Shown: positions 31,142-44,042, counted from the first letter of the stretch. The stretch: DNA of 64,000 bases from Ciona intestinalis (GCF_000224145.3 NC_020176.2:3617826-3681825); one strand, 5' to 3'. The notes: generated from the letters alone by a model not told the origin. Numbers and translations: made by a program.

Positions 31142-32819
31142 GGTGTATAATATCTTCGTACAGCAGTATAATCACTCACCTATTGGGTCTGCAAAGTAAC
31201 GAACTAGGTATTTAAAATAACGGTTTGGCGCTACTACAACGGAAAGTCCCTAGACTGCGTGGCTACACCGCGAACGTAGTGTGAACAAATCAAGTAGATG
31301 ACAGCACGCATTTTTTCTTGTAAAGAATTTACGCGCATCACATAACGATGTTAAGTACAATGGTAATACTTTATGATAAAAAGACAGAATTTTCGAGAAC
31401 TTTCGGCTCTCGTCGCAATATGTTTTTTTGTTTGTATAATATTCGAATTCTTAACGCACTTGTTTCAGGTTTGGAAATTTTAAAACTTCAGTAAATTCGA
31501 CAATTCTCTTTTTCGGTTTGAAAAAACATTAAAAAAATTATAGGCAAACAGCATTAATGTGTGCTCTAATACTGCAGAACACAAAATGACAATCAGTTTA
31601 AAAACGTATTTTTAAGATACTTTAACTAGTGTCGAAAAACATGCCCAATAAATGGCTCTCAGTATTTTCGCCTCGTACTTTTTTGTTAAGGTGATGCACA
31701 GAAATAAAATAGAATAGAACGCGCATCTCCAATGTCGGCAAAGGAGAGAGGTGATACACTCTCTCTCTTTCGCGGGTCGTTCCCGTTTACTATTGTAGTC
31801 AATGGAGTCGATGACGTTTTATGTAGTTTTTCTTTGTTTTTTGACTTAATTTAAAGTTATAGTGTAAAACAACTATTTTCTAATATATATATATATTTCT
31901 TACAAATCGTTTGTTTAAAATTTGTAACTAATTTTTTTAAATAATTAAATTTCCTAAACAAGTGGTAAACTGTAAGCGTTAACCTACTAAATAACTAAAC
32001 TGGCCTAATAAACTTGAATAGTTGGTATAGTTTTTAAAATAAACAGCTAAAACCTTCCAAAAATACTATGCGCCTATCTTTTACAATGGAGACGAAGGAA
32101 AATGGGGACGGAGTTGGCGGTCACGTGAATAGAAAAAAGAAGATATCACGGTTTTGGGCAATTGCGCGTTCTACTCTTTTTTTTATTTCTGTGAGGTGAT
32201 GGCGCAATTGGGGACTGATAAAGGTATATTCTTATCTTCGCAGGATTTTTTTTGCTGAGATGACGTAATGTTTTTGGTTCCTTTTGCTCAGTTTTCCATC
32301 GTGGCTCCGTTTAAGTGAAACAGCGTTTTAGGGTGTCGGATTCTGTATAATTTGAGTGAATCAGCAAACGTATATGGTAGTTGCGTCGAGTGGTTGCGTC
32401 GATTTATATAAATAGCGATTGTTATTCAGCTCAGGTTCACCAACGGGTTAAGGTTCAGCTATTTTTGTCACTATAACAATAGATCGTATATATAAAATAT
32501 ATGTATTTTAAATCATGTTTTAGTCTTAGTTATGTATTATTTGCCTTAAGTTTGTAATTGGTTCCAATAATGTGTATGTTTTATTCATAAGGGTAATTTA
32601 ACAACTTCTGTATACATAATTAAAGATAAGTCTGCTGTTTGATACATGATACAAATATTTCTACTTTAAAAACAGCTAACCATACCTTACAATTATTTAC
32701 ATGAGTATAACATATTTTTATACAATCTGCAGGTTTTTCCATAGACTTTGCGTTAAACAAAATTCTTCTACCTGTAAACCCGCTTTTACACTGTAGCTAC
32801 TTGGTCCAATCATTTCAAT
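31142..32819. promoter_or_regulatory. Divergent PUF60 / REL control region with kB site
   Basis: 1.7 kb separate the two start codons. GGAAAGTCCC at 31241-31250, the exact reverse complement of the classical kB decamer GGGACTTTCC, lies 100 bases upstream of the PUF60 ATG. A CACGTG E-box lies near 32123. REL probably has an untranslated first exon or leader in this DNA. No other coding is seen. Confidence 0.5.
31241..31250 (-). promoter_or_regulatory. Canonical kB site
   Basis: Read on the minus strand this is GGGACTTTCC, a perfect match to the NF-kB/Rel consensus GGGRNYYYCC. It lies between PUF60 and a Rel gene, 1.57 kb upstream of the Rel start codon. Feedback by Rel is an inference. Confidence 0.5.
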
Positions 32820-35800
32820 ATGGATAGAATTCCAGTATTGGAGATTGTGGAGCAACCTAAGCAGCGTGGAATGAGGTTTCGATACGAATGTGAAGGGAGA
32901 TCTGCTGGAAGTATTCCTGGGAAAAATACAAATGGCGATCGAAAAACATGGCCGTCATGCCAGGTAAATAACAACCTGATTTGAAAGATTGCTTAAACAT
33001 TTAAACTTTCCCGACAATCAGCACAATTTTGCTAGATTAGAATAGCGTACAAGTGTTTGTAATTAATAGCCTCTTGTCTTATTATAAATTATTTAATTAA
33101 AACAAAAATCGGCGCACTGGTCAGGCTACCTATGTAATACATTTTTAACTGTTAAAACTGTTTTGGGAAATTATAAAAATGTTTGTTTAACTTTAATACA
33201 TAAATCGTTGTTAGATTTGTTCAATTATAATTATTGTTTACTTAAATTTAATGCAATGGTATCAACATTTAGAATGTGATTTTTATTTGCTTGCTTGCTT
33301 GTCTAGGTAGGCACCCTTGTCTACTGGTATATACACCAGTGGCACTGCCAAAGGGCAGTTTCATTGTCACGTCAAGGGCATTCATATAGAAATATTTCAG
33401 CTTTATATTTATATAAAGGCTAATGTACCCATAATATATAGCGTAACAATAATCAGTTATCAAGCTTATCTTTACTGTAAAATATATTAAAAACTGTGTA
33501 GGGATGCACATTACAGAATTTCGAATCCATGAGATTCGAATCCTTTTGTATTCGAATCTAATTACGGGATTCGGTATTCTGTTTAATGACGTCATTACAC
33601 GTCATCTCATATACTACATTAACAATTTTTGAAAGTTATTAATTTTGAAAAAAAATATTTTTGTGTTTGTGGGACTTTCGAGAGTAAACGTTTCGTAACG
33701 TCTTTTCATGGCCTGCTATACGTTTCATGACACAAAAACTACCCAATAGTACAATTTTTGATCATTTTACAACTCAAGATCCAACAAGGCTGTTATGAAA
33801 GGGTCAATAAACTGACTTTTGTGGGTAAAATTTTTTTTCCTTTAAATATAAAAAGATTCGAAATTCTAGATTCGGAATTCTAGATTCGAATTAAAGTATT
33901 CTAGGATATCCTAGAATACCTAATTATTCTGTAATGTGCATCCCTAAAACTGTGTGACGCACGCCTTTGTTGATTAAGTTCAAAATCAATATTTAATTAT
34001 TTCTTAAAACATAACAGTGATAGTTCATTTAGTCTAGGCTTGTGTATTCATCACTGTCATTAACAATTTGGACAACTTGAATTTTAATTAAATTACCAGA
34101 AGACCCCTGCTTTCTTATGCTGTGTTTAGTACAGAGTGTATTAGGTTCAATTAACAACCAGTACTTGTGTAAACAATACAATATATTGATCTGGATACAT
34201 GAAACTTGGCTTGTGTGTTGTGTTAACTGGTAACATGCAGTATTGTCGTTTTAAGTATTTTTACATTGTTAACCAGTTTACTATTAGTTGGTTAATACAT
34301 CAAAAAACAGATAAGGGACGTGTACCCAGCCATTCGCTTCATTGTAAGCCTTTTTCCACAAAAACAAATTAAACAATATTACAATCAATCTATATGAACT
34401 CACCCCCTCTGTGAGGAATCTACCACAGTAGGAAATGTAATGTTTACTCTGTGTCAAAAAATCAATTCCTTTGCTAGCTTTATGGTAAAGGTATATATTA
34501 CGCAAGGTAATAAATTATTGGGCGAAAACAGTTTGTCTGTGGATTTAATAAAAAGAAATTCCTATTCAAAATGACAGTAGTGGTATCTTAGACGTTTAGC
34601 AAAGGTGCATTGAACCCACACATTTCGTTTATATATAAACACAACTGCCCATATTATAAATGGCACGATTGTTTCATTTCAAACATTTCGGTTTGATATT
34701 AAACCATCTTCACTGATGTCAAAAGTTAAAATGCATGCTGTAACAACGAGGTTGAACAAACATTGTCAAAAGTTCATACTGTTCTAAGGGTGCAACATAC
34801 CCATGCAGTTGGCTTTTTCCACACCATTTATAGCAAATGCAATAAAAACCTATCATTTTACAAAAACTATTTTGGTTGCAGGTCTTGAACTACTCTGGTG
34901 TGGCGATCATGCGAGTTTCACTTGTGTCCAAAGACGACCCACCAAGACCCCACCCTCACAGTTTAGTTGGGAGAGACTGTAACAACGGGGTTTGTCAGAT
35001 TAACGTGGATCCTGGCAACCAAATGCTAGGGGTGTAAGTGAACAATTAACATTAAAGATATGTTTGTTTTTTGTTGCAGCAACATTTGTGCAACAATTTA
35101 ATTGTTTTGTTTAATTTTTCCTTAAACATAATTTTTTTTAAACATATATTATATATATAATTCTTTTTTCACACTTAATGTATAAGTTTTTTTTTAATTA
35201 GGCTATCTAGTAGTTTTCAAACATTCCTGATCTGGTTTATAAGCTGTGGGGTGTTAACTTAATAATAAAAAAAATTAAACCCAAAAAGACTACGAACTCT
35301 AAGTCACTTCTAGTATAGAGCAACTTCTATTTATTATTCCGTTGTCATTTTCTAAGGATTAAACAATTACTCGGCCACAGTAGGCTTCCTCCACAAAGCC
35401 ACTTGCAGCACTTTAATCCAATTGTTCTCAACTTGTGAATACAACATGGTTTCCTTACAGTTTCCCGAACCTTGGAATTCAGTGCGTGCGACGCAGAGAA
35501 GTCAGTCAAGCGATACAAGATCGTTTAAACCACGGAGTGAATCCCTTCGGTACGATGTTGGACGGAGACGAGAGATCCGCAGTTGATGTCGACCTTAATA
35601 TTGTTCGTCTTTGTTTTGAAGCTTTTATCCCGGACGCAAGGGGAAAATACACACAAAAACTGGAACCCGTTGTGTCAGATCCAATATATGATAAAAGTTA
35701 GTAAGAAACATAAACCATCTTAACATTTGTAGGGAGGAATAAATTAAAGTTTTTTTGTTTTTTTTCAAACAGGTAGTGTGTTGGCATTACTGCAACAGCA

Positions 35801-38800
35801 AGTTTTATTATGTAGCTTTTATTGCATGGGCAATTAAGTTGTTGTTTATTCTGCTGTGGGCAATATAATACTCTGTCTCTAGCTATATTGTTTTGGAGCA
35901 CAAACATTAAATGTCATTGCACCGTGCACACCATACACATGTACTTGACCTGACTTGTCTTTCTTTATTTTAGAAGCCACTTGTTCGTCTGTGTTGAAAA
36001 TATGTCGTGTCGATAAAACCCACGGAAGCTGTATGGGTAACGAAGAAGTGTTTCTCTTGTGCGACAAAGTACAGAAAGGTAAAATATAATAACGCTAGAA
36101 GTTAACATGCAATGTTCAGCTTTGCTTCTGATCTTCTGATATTTTAACTGCAATAAATATTCATTTTAACAATTTACCTTCCTTGTTTTGGCAAAGAAAT
36201 ACATTCTAATACAAAATTGAAAGGTTAAAACATCTTGCTATTTAACACACACCTTCTATTCTGTAATGTTAAGGTCCAACTGTGTGGCAAACCATTGGTC
36301 TTGGGTTTACAAGGTTAAACTTAAAGCTTAATGCACCACTAACACACAGTTGTTTTATCTAAAGACACCTACATCAGCCTTTAGCAAACTAGTTTAGAAC
36401 TAAGATTACTCCTACCAGTTTTATTTAAGTAATTATAATTTTAGCACCAAACCCTTACTCAGTGGGCAGTGACAGTGCACATAATTTCTTTATGAAAATT
36501 AAACCCAATTAGTAATTATAATGTTGTTGTGTGTGTGTAAATATTGATCTTTATAACAGAGGACATCCAAGTTGTTTTCTATCGCGATAACTGGGAAGCT
36601 TTGGGTGACTTTTCATCCGTGGATGTTCATAGACAGGTAGCCTTTTAAATGGTTTGGTGAATATCAAGATATCATGGCACAGATGTCGCATTTTAATGTA
36701 CATCTCCACCACATCTCCGACAGAATGAAATATAATTTTCTCTTTTAAGTACAGAAAAAAGTTGGCGTTCTTTTATTCATTTAACTGTCCTGAAAATGTA
36801 TTTTGATTGTAATAATCATATTTACGGCATTGTAAACTGCAAGAATACTTTATTTTAAAAGTTATGAACTTAGATTCCCCAGATTACTTTTTTGAAACCT
36901 TACATAGATTTTAATGTTTGCAGGTTGCTATTGTGTTCCGAACACCACCTTTTTGCAACGAAAATATCCAAGAGAAAGTAGATGTACAATTTAAACTAAG
37001 AAGGCCATCAGACATGGAGACAAGCAAGCCCCTAGTATTCACCTATCTCCCTGTATATCATGGTAAGTTACAGTCACACAATATTTTATCAGTGTATTCA
37101 TTATACTTTGGAGCAGTGTTTTTTTTATTCTGTACTAAAACCACATTTTTAATTATCAAACCATATATAAAAATAAAACAACATTTAGTTATTCAATACT
37201 CCACATATCAAATATCTAAATCACAAGCCTTTCAATCCATCATTGCCTCATTTAAAACCTGAAGCATTGTAATTATGACACTTATGTATGTGAAACAAAA
37301 CTTTGATTTGTGTATAATTTTAAAATGCACTGTAACCACTGTTATATGAAATAGCAAGTCCCATGTTCCTGCTTGCATTCTTTTTGCTCCATGATCTCAG
37401 ACACCTCCAAATTCTTGAGTTAAATTTGCAGGAAGTATTCAAGCAGAGAACTGTGCTTTTGCTGTCTCATGTTACCAATGGTCACGTGCTTAATATAATA
37501 GTCTCTTTATAAAGCAAGGGAAAGAATTGAGGGTGTCTGAGATCAAGTGAGCAGCAGGTGCAAAGTAAAAGTAAATGCTAAGATTTGTATGAAAGAATCT
37601 AAGCTGTCAGTTCAGCTGTTATCATAGTTTGACTCAGTTTGCTGTATTGCAGCCATGTTACTGGATAGGTAGCATACTAACAGCCACTGATATAATGAAG
37701 AGAAAAGATCAGACCATTCTGAGAGGAGGTTGAAAAGCACTGAGGCCGGAAGTTTCGTTTCAAAATGGATTTCTTCACCAAATTTTTCGAACCCTGATTT
37801 TGAACGAGTAGAACTGGTCATTGATGTTTTATTGCAAAACTTTATCTGTGTTTTGAGGCCTACTTCATTTATACCATGTTCCATGATATAATCATAGAGT
37901 ATCTATGAACTTTGCAAGAAAATCAAAGCATATCTTTAATTGTAATTCTAATTGCCTGCTTGAAAATCTACTGTATTTTTTAATTTATTTTTACAAATCC
38001 AATTGTCTTGCCCTATATTAGGGTTATGATTTAAAACTGCTGTCTCCAGTTGCAATTATAAGCTCTTGCAACTGCAAAGTGTGAACTTATGTTGTAGCAA
38101 CTTGCATTCATACGTTTCAAAATATCTTTTTCACTTTGTAGCACTTTTAGTAGGTCTATTGTTTTTTTTAAACGACTGTTTTATAAAAAAAATAATTTAA
38201 AGAAACCGTGTGTACAATTGATTTAATGGTAAAAGCACTTGAGTTTTAAACTATTTTACATTTATGTAGAGCGTAGACACAACTGCATTGCATTCGTTTT
38301 TATTGCAAGGTCTGGTTAGGTTATATTTAGCTGCTATCATCAGCATATTAGGTCGGTCATAAAAGTTAAAACCGCTACTCAAGGGTTTAAAATTGTCGTT
38401 TAATAAACAAATAAAGAGAAAATACTTTTAGTGGCTTGTTTAAACAATATTTTTTTTAATAATAAAACATTTATTGTCGATGTACTTCCAACAAATGTCA
38501 GAACCACTTTTCTTTAACGCAGTTTGGTTGAAACTGATTACGGAGCCTTTATGCTTAACCTTATTTCAACAACAAAAACATTGTTTCATGGTAAAAATTT
38601 GAATAAAATGACACTTGTAACTAGAATTGCTGCATCTTAACCGCTTTTTGTTTTCCGTTTCGCCAGAAATGCCCCAGAAACATAAATTTCCGACCCAGCT
38701 ACTCTCCCATCCGATCAGGAGCAACAACAACAAAAACGGAGAAATTAGGAAATTTATCAGCGACCGAATACGAAAATCAAAAGAACCAGGTAACATATTA

Positions 38801-40201
38801 TAAATTACGAAATGAACCTGGAAAACTGTGTTCCATTTAGGAACAAGAGACAGTTTTCCAGCAGCTGTTTATTATGCGTCGGGTGGTATTTTGGTTCCGA
38901 CGTTGGTAATGCGCAGTTTGGGAACTAGATTTCTAACTGGAAATTTCTTTCAAAAGCAAAATTAGAGTACATTGTATTTTTAAAATGATATACCCCATTA
39001 CTTTATCCCTGTAGGTGGTATACCTCTTAACACGTTTCATATTTTCGTTATTTCAGCTCAAAGACAGATGTATTCCCCTAATCCGAACATCGCTGCAGCT
39101 TCTCTTAACCATCACGGCATGATAAGGAACCCCAGCAACCCCACAATTTGTCCAACAGCTCAGCCTTCCACCGAGCAATTTACTTCAACGATGAACCCAA
39201 GCTACCAGTATGTGAAACGGGAAGATCACTCCTCCACCGCCATCTTTCCCGGCGACCCCCAGTGGCCGGACAGTAGTCATTCCCAGCCACCATTTCCAAG
39301 TGCTAGCAGTCTTTTCAACGACAGCATGGTACAACCAGGGTTCGGCCCCATACAGAACACCACAGCCACTCCATTCTTCGATGCAAACAGCGGAAAGTTC
39401 ATCAGCGAAAAATCAACAATCAGCGAAGTGCAAAAAAGCGAGCTCGCAATGCCGACAGCTTTGCCGCCTGCAGACGATGGGCAAACGCAACGTAGTTACT
39501 TCTGGAGTGATTTGTTAAAACAGGAAGACAGCATCCCACGTCTTGATGCCGAGCAAACCCGTCAACTTCTTCAGGACAATGTTTCAATGCCAGACACCGC
39601 GTTGGAAAATATTTCCATGGATTCCATGCTGGAACAGTGGATGTCAAAGAAGTGCAGCATTGAAGGCCCAATGAGCATCAACCTTACTGATATCCTTGCC
39701 AGTGAAAACCTACCATCGACCAACAACGGCCCTACACAACCCATTGAGAATGAATACCAACAGATGTCTCCTTACCCTGCTTTCTCCACCTCCAACACCG
39801 CTCCTACAACTTCTAACTTGCTAACCCAGTCAATGACATTCTCCCAAACAACTATGCCCCTGGACGCTACCAGCACTGGGATATTATCCCCTAACCATAC
39901 GCCGCAGCTGTTTAACCATCAACAACACCCAGTTATGTCCCCAATACATCCTTCGTCCCACCAGCCGCAGCAGAACGCAGTGAACATGCAGCGAATGGAC
40001 ATGAACCTCCCTGGTCAGCAGCAGCGATTCCACCCACAGTTTTCCGAACCCACCCCCTTTGGAACCAACAGCAACAATAACCATTGCATCGAGCAGACGA
40101 ACCCAGGAACTTTTGCACTATCCCCCACTCAAAACGACCACAACGTAGAAAGCACCATCATAAGCACGTTCCTTCAAAATCTTGAAACTGTGCAGAGATA
40201 A
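32820..40201 (+). CDS. REL: Rel/NF-kB transcription factor (Rel subfamily)
   Basis: DNA-binding dimeric transcription factor held in the cytoplasm by IkB until signalling. Exons: 32820-32963, 34882-35033, 35461-35696, 35974-36078, 36560-36636, 36924-37062, 38667-38789, 39057-40201; phases close to 706 residues. The Rel homology domain starts at residue 19 with [16 protein letters not shown], holding the DNA-contacting Arg, Tyr, Cys and Glu. It continues through [17 protein letters not shown] and [14 protein letters not shown] to [11 protein letters not shown]. The IPT dimerisation domain follows ([45 protein letters not shown]). A basic segment near 285-325 probably contains the nuclear localisation signal. 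Residues 326-706 are a Ser/Pro/Gln/Asn-rich tail in one exon, a likely transactivation domain. There are no ankyrin repeats, which places it with Rel/RelA/Dorsal, not p105/p100. Part of the last exon is repeated after an N gap. Intron 1 contains a complete hAT MITE. Confidence 0.95.
33499..33946 (+). mobile_element. hAT-type MITE, 448 bp, complete
   Basis: The left end TAGGGATGCACATTACAGAA and the right end are exact inverted repeats of 21 bp. An 8-bp target duplication AAACTGTG flanks it on both sides (33491-33498 and 33947-33954), as in the hAT superfamily. The interior is non-coding, with nested short palindromes built on GATTCGAAT / AGATTCGAATT, a CRE (33587-33594) and a kB-like decamer GGGACTTTCG (33671-33680). 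Perfect ends and target duplication suggest a recent insertion. It lies in intron 1 of REL and is presumably mobilised by a transposase elsewhere. Confidence 0.92.
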
Positions 40202-40762
40202 TGGTCATACTTTCATTGGAAATCATGGACGAATGATATCAGCACCCACGTCGGGCTCTTCAACGTGCGTTTTCAGTCCAACTTGAGAGCAACTCTTTTC
40301 ATTGTGTGTTCATTAACGTTTTATTATTGCGCCGTTCCAGTGGTTTAACACCGTTGATCACATTTCAAAATAGAGCTGCATAACTCTAGTCAACTGAAAT
40401 TCGTTTGTTTTAAGATATCACGTTTTTAGCTTTTTTGAACTTATTTTTATCATTTTTAACTACAATAATTCTGGTGAACTGTTTACAGAAATACCATTGC
40501 AGCAACTCTGACGTAACAGCAAAATGTTTTTTTATGCTAAAGTTTTACTCTCTTTACCCAGCAGCATGCAACTTGAAAATATAAAATGTCGATTTGGCCT
40601 CTTTTTGGCCAATCACATATTTCCAATTTAATGTCATACGTCTATATCAAGTCAGCATTATGGAACCTGCTCTGAAACTTATCTTATGTTGTACTAATAC
40701 TATTCCTATAACCTTCAGTAGTGTGTTTGAACTATTACGTAGCAACCGATGTGTTTGGAACC
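39713..40762 (+). repeat. First copy of sequence repeated across N gap 1
   Basis: The end of REL exon 8 plus 3' UTR up to the N run reappears at 40888-41939 with an offset of 1175-1177 bases and only a handful of differences. This copy sits at the right-hand end of a contig. It is best read as the same locus assembled twice. Confidence 0.9.
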
Positions 40763-40887
40763 NNNNNNNNNNNNNNNNNNNNNNNNNNNNNNNNNNNNNN
40801 NNNNNNNNNNNNNNNNNNNNNNNNNNNNNNNNNNNNNNNNNNNNNNNNNNNNNNNNNNNNNNNNNNNNNNNNNNNNNNNNNNNNNNN
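40763..40887. other. Assembly gap, 125 N
   Basis: Exactly 125 N, the same length as the run at 49355. Equal lengths suggest a fixed placeholder, not a measured distance. The flanks overlap by about 1.05 kb, so there is probably no missing DNA here. Confidence 0.95.
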
Positions 40888-41939
40888 CCATCGACCAACA
40901 ACGGCCCTACACAACCCATTGAGAACGAATACCAACAGATGTCTCCTTAGCCTGCTTTCTCCACCTCCAACACCGCTCCTACAACTTCTAACTTGCTAAC
41001 CCAGTCAATGACATTCTCCCAAACAACTATGCCCCTGGACGCTACCAGCACTGGGATATTATCCCCTAACCATACGCCGCAGCTGTTTAACCATCAACAA
41101 CACCCAGTTATGTCCCCAATACATCCTTCGTCCCACCAGCCGCAGCAGAACGCAGTGAACATGCAGCGAATGGACATGAACCTCCCTGGTCAGCAGCAGC
41201 GATTCCACCCACAGTTTTCCGAACCCACCCCCTTTGGAACCAACAGCAACAATAACCATTGCATCGAGCAGACGAACCCAGGAACTTTTGCACTATCCCC
41301 CACTCAAAACGACCACAACGTAGAAAGCACCATCATAAGCACGTTCCTTCAAAATCTTGAAACTGTGCAGAGATAATGGTCATACTTTCATTGGAAATCA
41401 TGGACGAATGATATCAGCACCCACGTCGGGCTCTTCAACGTGCGTTTTCAGTCCAACTTGAGAGCAACTCTTTTCATTGTGTGTTCATTAACGTTTTATT
41501 ATTGCGCCGTTCCAGTGGTTTAACACCGTTGATCACATTTCAAAATAGAGCTGCATAACTCTAGTCAACTGAAATTCGTTTGTTTTAAGATATCACGTTT
41601 TTAGCTTTTTTGAACTTATTTTTATCATTTTTAACTACAATAATTCTGGTGAACTGTTTACAGAAATACCATTGCAGCAACTCTGACGTAACAGCAAAAT
41701 GTTTTTTTTATGCTAAAGTTTTACTCTCTTTACCCAGCAGCATGCAACTTGAAAATATAAAATGTCGATTTGGCCTCTTTTTGGCCAATCACATATTTCC
41801 AATTTAATGTCATACGTCTATATTAAGTCAGCATTATGGAACCTGCTCTGAAACTTATCTTATGTTGTACTAATACTATTCCTATAACCTTCAGTAGTGT
41901 GTTTGAACTATTACGTAGCAACCGATGTGTTTGGGAACC
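40888..41939 (+). repeat. Second copy of REL 3' end (unmerged contig overlap)
   Basis: This begins inside REL exon 8 (matching 39713), includes the same stop codon (41374-41376) and the 3' UTR, then runs on into unique sequence. The 127-codon frame starting near 40993 is therefore REL C-terminus, not a new gene. Differences I see are a silent T/C, a TAC to TAG at 40948-40950 (residue 565 of REL), and a few single-base or one-base-length changes in the UTR. The stop lies 60 bases from the contig end and may be a low-quality base or a real allele. Confidence 0.9.
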
Positions 41940-42239
41940 TTAGCGTTATTTGCTCCTGTATTGAGCCATGTGCTCCACACACAAGTACTAATTCCGCGTA
42001 ATTCGGTACTCCAAAGGGTGACTATAATATAAAGTAGATTTCATAAGTACAAATGGTAAAGGTGTTGCTGCCATACTTCACCCAACAAACAATATGTTGC
42101 CCCATTATCACCAAAATCACATTATGTTTTACATTGTACGTCGCTTAAAGTTTCTCTTGTTATTGTACAGTTGTTCCATTTGCCGCCTTGCTCTTCTTAT
42201 ATCCGCTTAAAGCGCTAAAATCTTTCATAAAACATTGTA

Positions 42240-42245
42240 AATAAA
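42240..42245 (+). terminator. REL polyadenylation signal candidate
   Basis: AATAAA about 860 bases past the REL stop codon as counted in the second copy, in sequence that is contiguous with the REL 3' UTR once the overlap is merged. Confidence 0.5.
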
Positions 42246-42466
42246 GAAAAGACACCGACTCGTGGGATGCTGAACGTCAAGTTACGACTCTTGGATTTTA
42301 TCAGTGACTTTAGAATAGTCAGATTTATTCAGAACGTTTATTATAACACGTAAGCGGGTACGAGATTTATGAAACAGGACACCAGTGTTAAAAGCTCCGT
42401 TGTTGTCCGCCATGTGAGGGTAAATAGGCTTCATTCATTTATTCATTTAAGGCACAATGTTATAGG

Positions 42467-42724
42467 ATGGTGCTTTCATTGTGGGCGTATGTGTCCTTGG
42501 GCAAGACACTTAACGGCAAATACTCCAACCCAGTGGTCACTAATGGGTTGTCTAAATTATCAGCCATACATAAAAAAAACAAAAAAATAATAATTACCCA
42601 CAAAGTAACATACATGGTAACTCGTAAGCTGGCACGAGGTGTTAAACCCGTGTGATAACGACTGTCGTTTTCCGGCCACGCGAGGATAAAGTAAGTTACA
42701 TTCATTCATTCATTCATTCATTCA
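42467..42724 (+). mobile_element. SINE-like element with ATTC repeat tail
   Basis: Non-coding element with the landmarks GTCCTTGGGCAAGACACTTAA, an A-rich centre, CGGCCACGCGAGGATAAAGT and a terminal (ATTC)n run at about 42702-42724. Related pieces at 15891-16036 and about 42955-43110 show that it is dispersed. The GGGCAAGACACTTAA core and simple-repeat tail suggest a retroposed short element. I could not recognise the promoter head with certainty. Confidence 0.6.
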
Positions 42725-42954
42725 GGATCGGGAACTTGCTTGCGAGTTACGAATGTTGATTTTAAGTTAGGTAAAGGTTCAGTTTAATACGCAAGTATAT
42801 GTGATATATTCACAAGCGTACAACCGCGTCAAGTGAATTTATTTCGTAGAATTTAAATCATGTTTGCACTTAATATAAAGCATTTGAATTTTTAAAGCGT
42901 GACGTGAAATACATTAAGAAATACTGGATTAAACACCCGATGTTGCCACAACTC

Positions 42955-43110
42955 GACGACGTGTGTGTTCCTGGGCAAGACTCTTATAACGATAATTGCT
43001 TGAACCGACAGTGATCTTAACATGCTCTTGATGCCTTTGGCTGAAAACCCGCTGCTGGATACTGCAAATTACTCGAAGCGGCAACGTGCACGTAATTAAC
43101 GATCCGCTGT
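42955..43110 (+). mobile_element. Diverged 5' piece of the SINE-like family
   Basis: Shares GTGTTCCTGGGCAAGACTCTTA, then a region aligning with the CAAATACTCCAACCCAGTGGTC part of the 42467 element. The similarity fades in its second half, so the right border is approximate. Confidence 0.4.
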
Positions 43111-44042
43111 GCTATACTATAGTCAGTTGTTAACTGAAGTCATGCGTGGAAAAGATTGACAGTCTTTTCACAAGAACTCGACTTGTGCATGATATTTAGA
43201 CGTTAGAGTACCAGAGTTCAATTAAAACTGTTACATGCATACTGTATAGCAAAGTTATTGTAGTAAGTTCAGAATCTGGTGTTATGTCCAGGTTTTATAT
43301 AATTTATCGTTCTATGCAAATTACGAGTGAGTTTTGATTAATTTTGAAGTACATCTAATGTGATGGAAATACGTCTCCAGCATCTGCTGTATGGATGTTC
43401 GGATCATGAAAATGTGATGAACGTATGATGACCTGGTGAGTTCGTGTTCCAATCGGCAGAGTAAGCGAAACCACGACTATTGTTTCTTGCTTTGGTTTCG
43501 CTTGCCCATGCTCATTTAATCATGTTTAACCATCTAAAGGCGTGTGTTTTAAGTTATGTTGGTTGGGCTTTGGGAAGATTACTATTGAGTGAGATTGGTC
43601 GCGCAAAAGGTTTTAGATAAACCTATGTGTATACACGCTAGAAATCGTGTTTGCAATCAATGCGGTCTATATGCTCTGACATTTTCCGGTTTGGAAACTT
43701 TTTGCTTCGAGCGTTTGTTGGTTGGACTCTTTATTTAAACACTCGTCACCACCGAACCGTGACGATTGCGCTATAATTTCAATCAGTGCTGACAAAGGTG
43801 TTTGTGTCAATTATTGACGCGCACTCAGGGAATCAGTTGCACGCGCTGCGTCGCCAGGTTGCATGAACTGTTTACATGCAGAGAGATAAACAGGAATAAT
43901 TTAGTGTCTGTGAGAAAGTTTATGAAGAAATACTTGGTATTATGACAGACACAATGAAGAATGTGTAAATTTATTAAAGGAAGTTAAAAAAAAATTCCAG
44001 ACTTTTTAAAGTTAGAATAGAATAAATTAAATCCCGCAAGAA

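Larger units (their letters stand above)
42246..44042. other. REL to cobalamin-binder spacer, repeat-bearing
   Basis: No gene is seen. It holds one nearly full SINE-like element (42467-42724), a second diverged piece (about 42955-43110) and unremarkable AT-rich DNA up to the start codon of the next gene. Confidence 0.6.

Noticed and set aside
31889-31902. TATATATATATA tract as a promoter
   Set aside because: Simple AT dinucleotide run without a spaced start site; such tracts are common in this DNA.
33300-33390. Short hairpin-rich stretch (ACTGGT / ACCAGT) near the hAT MITE as an RNA gene
   Set aside because: Stem of only six pairs, no recognised RNA family; more likely another old repeat fragment.
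40993-41376. 127-codon plus-strand ORF as a separate gene
   Set aside because: Identical to the C-terminus of REL; it lies in the repeated contig overlap after the N run.
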